Of a DNA stretch of 64,000 nucleotides, positions 11,441-23,718 are shown piece after piece (the first letter of the stretch is position 1; each line of letters starts with the position of its first letter). The stretch is from Vandiemenella viatica (lineage: Eukaryota; Arthropoda; Insecta; Orthoptera; Morabidae): contig CM061921.1 of assembly GCA_031002005.1 (NCBI GenBank), positions 130,308,036 to 130,372,035 on the forward strand, read 5' to 3'. The notes beneath the pieces were generated by a model. It made no database searches. It saw only the letters and a list, made by a program, of their open reading frames with translations, and had not been told where the DNA came from. The position numbers and the translations under genes are program-made.

Positions 11441-12385
11441 ATCTCCCTGAACACACCTATTCGACATACAAATATGAAGGGTAACTAGGTCCTCTTGGCG
11501 ATCCTCGTTTACTGCGATGCCATCAACAAAGGTCCGCTTTCAGGAATACAACTAGACTGCGTCAGTCTTCCGTTACTTCAGTTAACACCTAAATGTGAAT
11601 GAGGTCCGTTTATTCGAAAAGACAGCTGTGAAAGCAAAACAGACCACAATTTGCAATCTAGTGGTATAGCATTTTGCCAACTGTTAGAGCTTGAAATAAT
11701 TCACCGCTGTGCTCTACTTAATAACCAAACCAAAAAAATTACCAACAATTATTAAAATACTAGGACAACATAAAAAATATTGATTCACAATTTGAGAAGT
11801 TTTTCTCTTTCACAACAGAAGAATGACAAAATGTTTTAAGTAAGCATTGCTAAAATTTTAGGAGATTTCATAACTTAATTTGAAGCCCAAAGATAAATAC
11901 GAGATATCAGTATCTCTGCCACAGACCTTATTTACTTTATTTAAAGTTAACCGCAAGATCAGGTATCCTTATCCAAGGGAACATAATATACAGGATGTCC
12001 AGGAACGAAGGATAATCCTGAAGCCGCAGATAGGTCACATCATGCCCTACTATTTGACAAAATTTTGTTTTAGTAAAAATCTCACCATTTTCGAGATATT
12101 GATTTTTTTGAATATTTTTTCGAAACATGTTACTTTGTTCAGTTTATTCCATACCATTTCTACAAATTAAGACTTTTTGAACCCTGTTTCTTTTAATTTA
12201 CTCAAAGATATTTGAATCATCTAAAATCACCGCCGCTTAACACCTTTTCTGAATAAGATTAAGATTTTACATAGAAAAAAAGTTAAACGAAATTTTAAAA
12301 GCTATAGTACCAATTGAAATTTCAATACTGTCGATTTTGTACAACATACCATAGAAGCACAGTGAAGAGAACACGGTATGGCCCA
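11441..12385. other. Anonymous AT-rich DNA
   Basis: No gene was found. At about 11990 the string tacaggatgtccaggaacg resembles one terminus of the CAGGGTG-type transposons seen at 27804 and 29803, but no partner end is evident. Confidence 0.45.
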
Positions 12386-12630
12386 CCCACATAACGCAGC
12401 CGAGGTTTGAACGTTCTGGTCTCGTATTAGGGAGGAAGCCGGTTCGAATCCCCGTCCGGGTATTCAGATTTGGGTTTACCATGGTTTCCCCAAATCACTC
12501 CAGGCGAATGCCGGGATGCTACCTTCAAAAGGCCATGGCTGAATTACTTCCAGTTCCTTGTCCCCTGTCCCATCCCGCATCTAATGACATCAATGTCGAT
12601 GAGGCGTAAAGCCATAAGTAAAAAAAATTA
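12386..12630 (+). repeat. SINE family A, plus strand
   Basis: B box ggttcgaatcccc (12431-12443), full body and a tail with tcgatgaggcgtaaagcc followed by an A-run. The 5' head is diverged. Confidence 0.9.
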
Positions 12631-13108
12631 AGAAGCGGGTTTGAAAATTTCCCGGCCTCCAAAACAGATGGGATGATAATTATTCTATAATGTAATCCTT
12701 AGTAAATTTGCAAAGTCCTTCCAAAAAACTAAGAATTACTTGCAGGCATTATTAATCACAAAAATGCGAAATTTCATTTTTTCAGATACTGTCTTCAGAT
12801 GATGTTTTTGCTCCTGTGTACCAGGATGAATTTACGACTGAAAATAATTGAAGCAATAAATTGTATTTGTTGCGTTATATGGAGCTCGAGGAAAAGCTTA
12901 CGTTACTCAGGGAATCAAGAGAATTAGTATTTCGGATTCCAGTCAGTTTCAAACAATCTAAAAAATGTCTGAATTTAGTTACCAATTGGAATCCATCGAA
13001 CATGTTTACAGATCATGAGTTACTCGCGATATAAGTAAGTTCTATTTATGTCGGTTGAACACAGAGGAACAGCATTCACTTTACCTCAGGTTTTTAGCTA
13101 TAAAATAG

Positions 13109-13350
13109 ACCGAGCGTGGTGGGTGAGCGGTAACGCTCTGGCCTCGCATTCGGGTGGACGCGGGTTAAAATCCCCATCCGGTAATCCAAACTTCTGTTCC
13201 CCACGATTTCTCTAAGTCACTCCAGACGAATGCCTGGGTAGTTTCTACAGGAGGTCCTGGCCGAATACCTTCCCATTCATTGCGGCCGGTCCTTTCCGGC
13301 CTCTAACGACCTCTACGAAACCCATAAGCAAACAAAGAAAAAAAAATAAC
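13109..13350 (+). repeat. SINE family A, plus strand, near full length
   Basis: A complete head ccgagcgtggtgggtgagcg with the A-box region ggtaacgctctgg, a damaged B box (ggttaaaatccc), the body, and an A-rich tail ending about 13349. Confidence 0.9.
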
Positions 13351-13407
13351 TTTGCACTAGATATGTCTCTAACAGTTCCTGGTAAATCATTTGCCAAGTT
13401 CATCGGA

Positions 13408-13560
13408 TGCCGGCCTCGGTAGCGTCTGGGCTAGAGTGCTAGCTCCACGTGCCGATGGTCGGCGGTTCGATGCCAGCCGAGGGCGTGGGTGTTTAAGTGT
13501 TATGTGTGTGTACATGTTGTGTCCGTCCTGTGGTGTCTAGAGTTACTTGCAAAATAATAC
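13408..13560 (+). repeat. Second SINE family (family B), copy 1
   Basis: tRNA-like head gccggcctcggtagcg with B box ggttcgatgcc, then gggcgtgggtgtttaagtgtt and a TG-rich region ending in gtgtctag. The same blocks appear diverged at 15650-15830, which makes this a family rather than a chance match. Confidence 0.65.
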
Positions 13561-14042
13561 ACATTGGAGAATCTGAAAGCATTGGATGATCTGAAATCAC
13601 ACTTGAGCTGGCTGTATGGACGAAGAGAAGCCACATGCCATTAAAAGAAAGTTCGTCGGCCATGCAGCAGTCCCATTTGAGTCCACCGACAATTTTCCCC
13701 AATTCGAACACTGCAGCTTATCAAGACATAAGTTTCTGCTCGCTCTAGTAAAGTGACTACAATCGAACGGCGTGGTAGATAAAATTTTCGAACACTGTAC
13801 CATCAGATAACTCTCTTATAACGCGCCTGTAACCGCCTTGTTCTTTATAGTTCCATACATCCTCAGGGGAATTGCGATTGTCAGCAGATTTACAAAAAAT
13901 TCCTCCACAAAAATGGTAGATAATCCTGCTCTGTATTTTTCATAGACTTTTTAGACACCCTTTGTCCTTTGCCACACAGATACGCCAAGTATCTCGGCAG
14001 ATTTAAACTGATTGACACACATTCCATCACCTCCACTGCAAA
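13561..14042. other. Anonymous DNA
   Basis: No gene or repeat was recognised between the family B SINE and the 3' end of the minus-strand LINE. Confidence 0.45.
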
Positions 14043-15105
14043 CAGCGATGATCTACATCTACATGCATACTCTGCAAATCACAAACATTGTGGGTGGCAG
14101 AGGGTGCTAAGCACCAATCCTAAACCCGCCCATTCCAATCCCGAATAGTGCGAGGAAAGAAGGAATACATATAAGCATCAGTACGGCATCTTATTTCTCT
14201 AATCTTATCCCTCCGGTCATTGCGACCTAAATAGGTTGACGGAAGAAGTATTTCATTGCACTCGAAATTTAAATTTTTCCGCATATTCTCCAATAAATTC
14301 GAACGCAAGATACGTCGTCTGTCTTCGAAACTATCCCAGCCCAATCTATGTATCAATTCTGTGACGCTTTCATAAGGGCTGTAACAACAAGTCACGAATC
14401 TAGCGGCTCTCCTCTGCACCCTCTCCACTGAGTCAATCAGAACCTTGCGATACGGATCCCAAACCCCACAACAGTAATCCAGATGCGGACGCACTAGTGT
14501 TTTATACGCTATCTCCTTTGTATGAGCATTAAAATTCCTCAAAATACGACCTATGAATCGTAATTTAGAATTAGCCTTACCTACGACGGAAGCTATGTGC
14601 ATGTCCATTTCATATTGCTTCGTACTATCAACCCCAGATACTTCACGGAATCAACCGTGTCAACAGCTGAATTGTTTACTTTGTAATCGTGAACAAACTG
14701 ATTCTTCTTATTACTTATCCGCATTGCATTGCACTTTTTGCAATTAAGTGTAAGCTGCCATTTACGGCACCAATCGAAAATAGCATCCAAATCACGCTGA
14801 ATTTCTAAGCAATCGTCGGAGCACCTTATTTCCCTATAGATAACCGCATCGTCGGCAAACAATCGCAACTAGCATTTGACGTTGTCACCTAGATCGTTTA
14901 TAAATATTAAGAAAAGAAGTGAACCTATTACACTTCCTTGAGGAACGCCCGAAGTAACATTTATCTTAGAAGAGGCTTCCCCGTCAACAACGACATACTG
15001 TGATCGACCAGTTAGAAACTCACGTATCCACTCGCAAATCTGAGCCGAAATACCGTAAGCTCGAATCTTCGCTAAAAGTCGGTTGAGTGGCACAGAATCA
15101 AAAGG
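14043..15105 (-). mobile_element. CR1-like LINE, 5'-truncated, partly open frames
   Basis: Minus-strand pieces in order are 15093-14869 (RT palm with SGVPQGSVIGSLLF and FINDLGD), 14868-14593 (RLFADDAVIY, KYLGLIV) and 14608-14120 (RRAARFVTCCYSPYESVT, the C-terminal RCRTDAYMYSFFPRTIRDWN). The order and motifs are those of a CR1/jockey-type polyprotein C-terminus. The 3' end carries a short GATCTACATCTACAT microsatellite at 14050-14065 (plus-strand sense), where CR1-type elements usually end in short repeats instead of poly-A. Only a few frame breaks separate the parts. A second, more decayed copy lies inverted at 18330-19838. Confidence 0.85.
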
Positions 15106-15422
15106 TCACACGGTCGTTTGTGAGACCACAGGAATTTATTTACTGCAAAACATCAAGATTGAGAGTATCACAAGACTGCTTTCCCTTGGTATATCTGTAA
15201 CATGAGGTAAAACAAACTTGACCCACTTTTTCTGGAGATACTTATATAGCAGTATGCTTCTAATTCTTCTTTACGTACACGAGAAACATTGTTAATATAT
15301 ATTGTTAATGTACGCAACCGACTCGCACATTCAGAGTACGGATTCTCATTATTTCCCGAAACCATCGTAAACGGGTAGCGGGTTGGTTGTTTACTATCAG
15401 ACATATCCGATTTCCTTTAGTC

Positions 15423-15640
15423 CAGACCGAGAGTGGTGGGTGAGAGGTACCCTCTGGCCTCGCATTCGGGAGGACTCTGGTTGAATCCCCGTTCGGCCAT
15501 CCAGATTTGGGTTTTCCAAGGTTTCCCCAAATCACTCTAGGTTGGGTTCCTGTAGAAGTCCATAGCCGAATTCCTTCCCGTTCCTTACCAATCTATAGTT
15601 TCCCGCCTCTAATAACCTCGTTGTTGACCTCCAGCGCAAA
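15423..15640 (+). repeat. SINE family A, plus strand
   Basis: Head agaccgagagtggtgggtga, B box ggttgaatcccc, the body, then a shortened tail ending cctcgttgttgacc. Confidence 0.9.
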
Positions 15641-15649
15641 GAACCCTCT

Positions 15650-15830
15650 CTGCCGATTCCGCCAGCGTAGGGGATAGTGTGCTAGCCTCGCATTGCAGGG
15701 GTCACTGGTCCGAGTCCAGTCTCGGGCATGGGTGGTTTTAATTAAGTGTTGCGTTTGTCTTGTGTCGTCTATACCATGCTGGGTCTAGTATACAGTGAGT
15801 GCACCGACAAATTACATAGTGCTGGTTGTG
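15650..15830 (+). repeat. SINE family B, copy 2
   Basis: A head gccagcgtaggggatagtg with B-box-like ggtccgagtccag, followed by gggcatgggtggttttaat and a tgtcttgtgtcgtct block that matches the 13408-13560 copy. Confidence 0.55.
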
Positions 15831-16026
15831 TGACCTTGTAACCAAATAACAATTTTCTTTTTTCCTCTTTTTTTAAATCGTATCTTTTTGTTTAACAATC
15901 CCGCCGTCGTAAATAAATGATGTGGATATCGTGGAATCAAGGTAGACTTACGGTTACTGCGTAAATTAAAAGGGAAGTCTGAAAAATTCCCGGCATCGAC
16001 CATAGATGGCCGATGTTGTGGACAAT

Positions 16027-16210
16027 TCCGAGCATGGTGGGTGGGCGATAATGCACGAGCCCGGTATTCGTGAGGACATGGGTTCAAATCCCCGACCGAC
16101 CAGTGAGATTTCGGTTTCGCATGGTTTTTCGAATTCACTCCGGTCTGATGCCAGAATTGTTTCTTTAATGACCTCGACATAGACAAGGGGTAAAGCACTA
16201 AGAGAAGACT
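16027..16210 (+). repeat. SINE family A, plus strand, diverged
   Basis: Head ccgagcatggtgggtgggcg, B box ggttcaaatcccc, the body with an internal deletion, and the tail gacctcgacatagacaagg. Confidence 0.85.
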
Positions 16211-16617
16211 GTTATCACAGCTCACGATGTTGCAACAACAAAAAAATGCTTACCGTCAAATACATTAAGAACTGTAATTTTACTACGATATTTTGTGAAT
16301 TTATCGCTACAACGTATCGACTTTTCAGCTAACACTCGTATATTTTTCAATGGAACAGTAAATATCCCTAAACAAATCCAGAATTAACGTTTTAAATTGT
16401 GAGCAAAGTTATTTACAATAAGCAAATAAAAATGTAGGTGGGAAAATAGGCAGAAATAATGAAAATTTGATCGATACTTGAAAAAAAAGTTAACCAAGCA
16501 AATTTCCCGAAGATTCCTGTAAGTGAATTATTGCCTTTAAGAAAATGTGCTGTAAGTTGGCACTGAACAGCACACTTTCGACTTGAGCCGGTGTGGAGGG
16601 GCGCAGCGAGCCCGTGA
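16211..16617 (+). promoter_or_regulatory. Upstream region of the NRF-type gene, GC content rising toward the ATG
   Basis: AT-rich DNA gives way at about 16560 to a GC-rich stretch that reads straight into the first coding exon, as expected for a 5' UTR. I see no convincing TATA box or initiator, so no transcription start is proposed. Confidence 0.3.
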
Positions 16618-16816
16618 ATGAGCCAGTCTCCGCGCGCCATGCCTCCCAGCTGGTGGCTGAGCGCCGTCCTCCTGAGTGTGGCAGCTGCTGAGTTGCGACC
16701 GCCGCTGTGGTCTTTCCAGCGACTGCGGGCTGTATCTGCCGACAATGCCACCAGTCCCAGCTGTAACGATCAGCTACAGCAGCTGCTGCTTGCACGCGAT
16801 CCCTGGGCTGCCGCAG
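16618..16816 (+). CDS. First coding exon of an NRF-domain protein (nose resistant to fluoxetine protein 6-like)
   Basis: Translated from 16618 the exon encodes 66 residues plus one base (phase 1). Residues 9-24 (PPSWWLSAVLLSVAAA) form a signal-peptide-like hydrophobic core. From residue 46, SPSCNDQLQQLL followed by DPWAAA matches the opening of the NRF N-terminal domain, where a Cys, an amphipathic helix and a WA motif precede DAxGKxPxGLLxGN. NRF proteins are membrane acyltransferase-3-type proteins with an extracellular N-terminal NRF domain, linked in worms and insects to lipid and drug handling. The donor is CAG|GTACAC at 16816/16817. A second in-frame ATG at 16639 has G at -3 and may be the true start, since 16618 has T there. 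The exon lies in a GC-rich island unlike its surroundings. The minus strand is also open here but encodes nothing recognisable. Confidence 0.72.
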
Positions 16817-16899
16817 GTACACCATCATACCAAATTCCTGCCTAAAATCAGTGTCTTCCATTTCCAACTTTCGCTAACTATTGTCACATAAATGTTTCC

Positions 16900-18329
16900 C
16901 CGTGTTCTGAGGGTATCAAACAGTCAAGAATTAATTTTTTGTGGTAGTATATCATCCTCCTCGTTTAATCCTTCCACACAAAATCCGCTCTTCATCCATT
17001 TCCAGAATATGTATTTGTCAAAATTTACTGATTCCCTTCACTTCCATAACCCGTACCTCTCCATGCCACAGTTTTAGAATGCTGTACACCACGTTTTTGT
17101 AGGTTGCGGAATACCATCGTAGATATTTGTCCCTTGAATTATGCAAGGGAATCATGAATACTTGTACCCATGTTTGATTATCTCCTCTCTGTCATTCCAG
17201 CCAATAGAAGACAGTGAAAATCATTATTTTGTTATATTCCACCTGAAATATGTTTGAGTGTATTTTTTCTTCTAAAAAATTGGCTCAAATTTAGTACTTC
17301 AAAATATTACAGAGTGCCATTTTCAGAGCGTAGTCAACAAACATGTAACAATTTCGTGTGAGAAAGCCTCTTGATCCTCTTGGAATTTTCAGTTTCTAAT
17401 GACGTTCCTTGACGTGAAACCCAAAAATCACTCCATAGTACCAACATAACAAGCACTAGGGTGTTTCCTTTGTTACTAAAAACTCAATCCATAAAAATCA
17501 ATCTGTTAATTAGTTTCTCTACGATCATGCATGTGATTGAATCATCATTCTCCTGTCCAGATAATGCCTCGTTGCAATCAGTCATCTGTGGAGTGATGAC
17601 ATCACGTCCTTTTCCAGTGGTTGTCATTACCCCATGTTTTATCTGTTTAATACAATCTGCCAACCATCAGGCTAATACAGACATCATACATGTTACTTTT
17701 AATTTCTTCTCATCTGTGGCCTGTCTTCAAGAATTACTTACCCACTAAGCCGAGCTGATCTGATAGCCGAACTGCCCAGCAAACAGAACAGCTGATGTAG
17801 ACGACACTAATACGATATTTAGCTGTCAAGTTTGAATCCAAATATTTTGAAGCAATTTGCCATGGTCTTTTGAAGGAACTATTGAGGCATTCGCTTGGAG
17901 TGTTTCCGGGAAACCATGGAAAACCGAAATCTGGATTTCAGAAAAATCATACAAAATAACCAAGGATGGCAGATGTAATACCTAAAATAATCATCTCATC
18001 TTCAACCTTTCTGGCGTGGATAATTTCACTTACGTGTCGAGTTTTTTAAAGTTCTGTTTCATTCTATGTTGTATAATTATCGCACAGGGGAATGTTCTGG
18101 ATGCAAACAACTAATTTGTGGCTGGGTCAATACATTAAGGGTGAATATCATGTAAAAATGTAAGTTTTTCATTATTACGTTACTTTTTTATACCATCGTA
18201 CGTACATCCCTAGGAACATCTCAATACGATTCGTTTGGCGGTGTTGCTTTCACTTGTTGGCGCGTTCCGTGATCACGTATCGACAAAGAGCTGAGCGACA
18301 GCCGGTGTGATTAAAAAAACGTAAGGTCA
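16900..18329. other. Anonymous intronic DNA around a SINE fragment
   Basis: Apart from the SINE piece at 17855-17942 I see no gene or repeat. The frame at 17461-17748 has no recognisable domain. Confidence 0.45.
17855..17942 (-). repeat. SINE family A fragment
   Basis: Only the central body is present: gccatggtcttttgaagga through ccatggaaaaccgaaatctgg. Both ends are lost. Confidence 0.75.
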
Positions 18330-19838
18330 AACTTTATTCCCTTTTCCTCCAAGCCATTTGTCATGAAGGGATTCTCGGAATTATCGACCCGTACTCTAAC
18401 ATTTGTTTGCATAGGAGTTCTGGAGAATGTTATATGCTGTAACATCATGAAGTTTCTAGAAAAAAAAAAACAAATTTCTTAAATTAAACCAACACCGATT
18501 TCGGAAAAAAACAGATCGTTTGAAGCACAGGTGGCCTTATTTTTTTGCATGATGTAATGAAAGTTATTGATGCAGGTTCACAAGTTGATTCAATTTTCTT
18601 GTATTTTTAGAAAGCTTTCGTTTCTGTATCACACAACCTAGCGTATGGTATATCGGATAATATTTGTGAAAGGTCCCAGTGTGTCATTGAAGGGGAAGCA
18701 TCTTCTAATCTAGATGTCATTTCGGGCGTTTCGGTAGGAAGTGTAATAGGACACTTCTTTTCTTAATTCTTAGAAACGAACTCGGAGCAGTCTGCGTTTG
18801 TTCCCTGATGATGCAGTAATATATACAGGGAAGTAAGGTGCTCTGACGATTGCTTAGAAATTCAGCGCGATCTGGATGTTATTTCGAAATGATGCTATCA
18901 ATGGTAGCTTGCAGTAAATTGTAAAAAGTGCAAGGCGATGTGAATAACTAACAAAATTAAACTGTTTGTTCAGCAGTACAAAGTAAATAGTTTAGTTATT
19001 GACATGGTTGATTCCCTGAAGTGTTTTGGCGTAATAGTACAAAGCAACATGAAATGGAACCATCACGTAACTTCCATCATAGGTAAAGCAAAATCTAGAT
19101 TACGATTCATGGGTCGTATCTTGAAGAATTCATACAAACGAACCGAGCGTGGTGGGTGAGCGGTTAACGCTCTGGCCTCGAATTCGGGAGGACGCGGGTT
19201 CGAATCCCCGTCCGGAGATTTGGGTTTTCCATGGTCTCCTCAAATCACTCCAGGCGAATGCCGGGATCCATCCTTCAAATGGCCATGGCCGAACTCCTTC
19301 CCGTTTCTTGTCCCAATCCCGCCTCTAATGACCTCGACCATGCGTAAAACCATAAGTAAACAAAAATACAAAGGGGATAGCTTACAAAACTATCGCGCAT
19401 TCACATTTGGACTAATGTCTATGGAGTTTGAGATACGTATCGCAAGGGATTGATTGGCACGATATAGATATTACAGAGAAGAGCTGCTCGATTCGTGAAT
19501 GCTAGTTACAGTCATTGCGAGAACGTAACAGAATTGATACACAGAGTGGTCTGGGATTGTCTGGCAGACAGATTACATAGGTTTAATTTGAATTTATTGA
19601 TGAACATGCGAATATCTTTATTCACTTACGAGGGCGACGTAATACTTTGTCCACCAACCAATTTAGGTCGCAGTGACAAAAGAGATAAGATTGGAGAAAT
19701 TAGATGCCGCACTGATGCTTTTTTTCACTCGTGCTATTCGGGATTGGAATACGGAGTGTAGAGATTAGTTATAGTGCAAAGCACCGTCTGTCGCCCACAA
19801 TATTTGCGAATTGCAGAGAATGGATGTAGATGGAGAAC
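18330..19838 (+). mobile_element. CR1-like LINE, decayed, same family as 14043-15105, interrupted by a SINE
   Basis: In shifting frames the plus strand encodes the RT region (ISGVSVGSVIGHFF, CSDDCLEIQRDLD, NCKKCKAM), then DSLKCFGVIVQSNMKWN and IIGKAKSRLRFMGRILKN. After the SINE come QRRAARFVNASYSH and RCRTDAFFHSC. The 3' end has the family's aatggatgtagatgg remnant at about 19822. It is far more damaged than the 14-kb copy. Confidence 0.8.
19139..19365 (+). repeat. SINE family A, full length, with 7-bp target duplication
   Basis: Flanked by ATACAAA at 19132-19138 and 19366-19372. Head ccgagcgtggtgggtgagcg, B box ggttcgaatcccc and tail are intact. It splits the LINE between ILKNSYK and the next codons of that element, so it is younger than the LINE. 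Confidence 0.92.
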
Positions 19839-19949
19839 TTCTGATATCTGCATCCAGTAATCCGTTTTGTTGACCATCCGTCATAGGGAAAGAACTCAGT
19901 AACTAGAATTGAAATGGTGTACGGTGTTATATCAGAATCCTTTATGAGA

Positions 19950-20562
19950 CGACCGGTGCAATGGCTCAGTTGATTAAGGCTCTAGACGCGTGATCAAAAA
20001 GTCACAGTTTCGTGTCTTGTCGTTGGCTGGAATTTTTTCGGGCCCTCAAATTGACCTTCTCATATTGTATATCTTTGCTTTGTTAATGTAGAGCAAGGCT
20101 GTTCAAACCCAGGCCCGCGGGCCACAATGTGGCCCACGGAGGAATTTTAAATGGCCCGCGTGAGCAAGTTTGAAAATTCCTGCCTAGTTGAAAAACTGTT
20201 CCGAAGACCAAGTGATGTGCGCGGTCACGCCATTGATTCTATTGCTCGCAAGGTCCAACACCGGCAGCGTTACTGCCCCATTGGGCTTCGAGAACCAGTT
20301 TTAATTATTTTAGCCAAAGAAATTATTGACCTTTTCCCCATACTCAAAGATTTGAAAGAGAAGCTCAATAATCAATTGTTTCAAGTACGAATTAAAATTT
20401 GGTGCTTACTAGTCGTTTCAAAGCAGATTCCAGAGATTTTGAAAGTAAAAAACAAATTTTTTTTTTTTGTGAATCCTTTCAAATCAGTTTGACCGAAATA
20501 ATGAGATATCCAATGAGTTCCAACTAAATATTGGAACTCATTGAATTGCAAATCACTCTACG

Positions 20563-20612
<50 letters not shown>

Positions 20613-21235
20613 GGTATCAAAAGAAGACTTTCCTGCAATAGTTCTTAAGCAGTTTCGGATCACTGTATGTTTGTGGAAAGGTGTTTTCTGATCGTAACTA
20701 TGTAAAAAAATAAAAACCGCGCATCTCTAACTGAGCAACATATTTCTGACTTGTTGTTACTGTCAACATCAGATCTGACACCTAACATAGGAAAATTAAT
20801 AAACACAGAAACAATGTTAGAAATCACATTGATTGTACCAATTACCTTAGGTTGTTGTTTTTTTTTTTTTGTTATACAGAATTTTGTTTCTTTATTTGGC
20901 AAAAAATGTTATTTATTGTATTATGTAAATAAATGACAGTTAAATTTCAGAATATTGGATTTTTTTGTTGCACAAGACTTTCATTAAAAGAAACAAAAAT
21001 GGGAACGGTTGCCCGCCAGAGATTTTTGGATCGCCTATTTGACCCGACTGTTAAAAAGGTTGAGCAGCCTTGATGTAGAGTAAGCTAGTACGGTTCGTAT
21101 TTTGGATTCCACGCTAAACTGGAAGTCCACCTTACCTTGTTGGATTACCAGGTTAGGTTAGGGTTGCCACTACAGAGGTGGATTGCGCGGCAATTTGAAA
21201 CATTGTCAATAGGTAACTGATCAACGTAGTCTCCC
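19950..21235 (+). repeat. Third SINE family (family C), split by a hAT element
   Basis: The head (ggtgcaatggctcagttgattaag, broken here as two motifs ggtgcaatgg and ctcagttgattaagg) and ggaattttttcgggcc lie at 19955-20055. The 3' half (cgtattttggattcc, actggaagtcca, gccactacagaggtgg, attgtcaataggtaactg) lies at 21095-21225. The halves are contiguous in the copy at 29015-29300, so the DNA between them is an insertion. Confidence 0.7.
20094..21072 (+). mobile_element. hAT-superfamily element with decayed transposase
   Basis: Ends CAAGGCTGTTCAA and ttgagcagccttg are inverted repeats, and ATGTAGAG is duplicated on both sides (20086-20093, 21073-21080), an exact 8-bp hAT signature. The subterminal ggcccgcgggccacaatgtg motif is familiar from other hAT elements. 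The interior near 20652-20700 encodes FLSSFGSLYVCGKVFSDRN, the hAT C-terminal dimerisation motif, in a frame that soon hits a stop. A 44-bp A-run at 20567-20610 and an N-terminal-side open piece at 20151-20492 complete it. At 979 bp it is internally deleted and inactive. Confidence 0.85.
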
Positions 21236-22892
21236 GTTACACAATGCCATACGATTTTTCTAATACCATGAAAAAAGACACATTTTGCAAACATTTTTTT
21301 ATTATTATTTTTCGAGAAATGCGACAGAAATCAATCTTTACGAAGGAACTATCCTGGTATTCACTGTGAGGTTTCATAAAACTGAAATCCGGATGAGCAT
21401 AATGTAGTCTTACGCCGTGTCTGGGTATGATCTCCTACACCCACGCGTATTATCACAGAATTACATAGAAAACATCGACTTTCAGTATGTACGAGTATAA
21501 ACCCGTAATTTCCAGTCCTGACTATGGTTTTTAGGCGTCTACCCTAGTTATCTAGGCAAATGCTGGGACATTACGCGTTTTACTAGTAAAATATCATACA
21601 ATTCACAAAAAAATTCACTCTTAAAATACTTGACAGAGCTTACACGGTTCACAGACATATGACACAGTCATTGTCAAAAGAATGTTGTTACACACATTAC
21701 TATATTTTATATTCCCCGTAATTATATCTCCCTATAGAAGAGTTGTCCCTAAAACTTAAATGCTGGCAGGGACAGTTCTTTTCCTGAAAAGTTTATACAC
21801 CTCGAATCTTACTTGGAGAAAAATTTTCAGTTTTTGTGATAAACTGTACTTGTTTAGTCACGTTAAAAAGTCCTAAACTTTTAAAAGAATTTATTTGTTC
21901 GAAAAAAATTGACACATTTTTATACTTTTAAAAGTAATTTATTGGAGAAATTACCGTTAGCGTCCTAATTACCAAAAACATTTAATTTCCGTATTAACAT
22001 TTCATTCTTTAATATCTTCATTCGCTAATGGAATTTAAAAATCTACTACATCAAGCAGAGTTATTTTGATTTGAAAGCTGGATATCACTACGTACTATTA
22101 ATTCCCGCTGATGAAGTTATTGAATAACACTGTAACATTCTACAAAGTACTCTGATACGTGTTACTATTTTGAGCATTAATTCCTAAAATCAAGGGGTAA
22201 AACGGGCGACCTTTTTATTTTTATTTTTTATTTTTTTTATTTTTAGCATTACAAACTGGCGGGTCGACAGTGGGCGGATTCTTGGCTTCTCGCCTGGGGG
22301 CCCCTCCTGCCGGTGATCGGGATCCCCTCAGCCGGCGGGGCCCGGGTACATTTGACCCGCTTACCCCCCCCCCCCCCACCCCACACTAACGCCGGCCCTG
22401 CGGCTAACAATATGCATCTGTTGCATGAAGTATATGAGAGAGCAATAGAAACAGTAGTACCATTTTACTAAATCATGAGTCTCGAAAGTTGTGCCAGCTG
22501 TCACAATCTGTAATTCACAAGTACTTTTGCGTCGGAAAACTGATGTAATTCAACACTTCAAAATCTGATTGTCTCTCAAAAAATGAAATCATCGTATGGT
22601 ATTGTTGACGGAAGATACCAAAGAATTTTTTAGCCATCAGGTGATATGATTTTTGATTCGCCGCCCATTCATGGCTAACTAACCTCACCCGGTAATTCAA
22701 CCAGGTACAGGGGAGTTATAGTTTAACTTGAAATACTAACTACAGAATCGTTCTGGTGTTCGTCACATTACGCAGCAAGCTGAGCCAGAGGTGAAGGTCG
22801 GGTTAAGGGCCTTTCAAAATCCCTGCACAGGCCTTGATTCAATCCACGGACCTTTCGATTGCCGGTTAGATGCTTTTACTACTTTTTTGGCC
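21236..22892. other. Anonymous intronic DNA with a GC-rich patch
   Basis: No gene was found. The patch at 22245-22400 is strongly GC-rich with a C-run at 22364-22377. It looks like the end of an unidentified repeat rather than coding DNA. Confidence 0.45.
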
Positions 22893-23134
22893 TATGACTT
22901 TACGCCTCGCCGACGTAGAGGTCATTAGAGGCGGGAAAGGATCGGGATTGGGGGGGGGGGCAAGGAACTGGAAGGAATTCGGTCATGGCCTTGTGAAGGA
23001 GACATCCCGGCATTCGCCTGAAGTTATTTGGGGAAGCCATGGAAAACCCAAATCTGAATGGCTGGACGGGGATTCGAATCGAAGTCCTCCCGAAGGCGAG
23101 GCCAGATCGTTGCCGCTTAGCCACCACGCTCGGT
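22893..23134 (-). repeat. SINE family A, minus strand
   Basis: Complete from the tail (actttacgcctcgccgacgt) to the head (agccaccacgctcggtg). The region just after the tail has a G-run at 22950-22959. Confidence 0.92.
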
Positions 23135-23707
23135 GAAAAAACTTTCACGCTACTAAGCCACCAGGTCGCACACTTCTCTCTAAACTCTGCGCACACAATT
23201 AACTAGGATTGGGAAGGATAATGCATTACTTGAATTCTAGGTGTCTTAGTTACATGCGGAGGCTTGTTCACCAATTACTAAACTACGTGTATATTTATTT
23301 CCATCATTTAATTATCTCCCTAGAATGCAATATAGATATCCTATATACGGACAGTGCCGCACCTAGACTCAAATTCGTTTGCAGATTATCACCCGGAATT
23401 TTGCAAGGCAGTGACAGCTCGTATTGTTTGGCGGTTTGAAATAAATTAGGAACTCCCACCTGTGACCACTCCGCTCGTTCATAAAATAATTGTACTTTTG
23501 TTTTGTCACATGGATTTCAGTACATCTTTAATTGTAGTGCTCGCTGAAATGTTATTTCAAGTTCAAAATGTGTGAAGTGGCACTGTACAATAAACATTAC
23601 GAGGCTTATGGAAAATGTTTTTCCAACGAGTTTTCATTATCCATTGAATTATAATAATCTTTTAAGCAGATCAAAGAATCATTCCCTGATAATGTATAAA
23701 GAAAGAT
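23135..23707. other. Anonymous intronic DNA
   Basis: I see no gene, repeat or regulatory motif in this stretch. Confidence 0.45.
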
Positions 23708-23718
23708 GACAGAACTAC

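Noticed and set aside
16490..16867. Open minus-strand frames opposite the first NRF exon
   Set aside because: They arise from GC-rich DNA where stops are rare. The translation has no recognisable domain, while the plus strand has a signal peptide, an NRF-like block and a usable donor.
22245..22400. GC-rich patch as a CpG-island promoter or exon
   Set aside because: It is broken by homopolymer runs, has no open frame of note, and resembles a repeat terminus.
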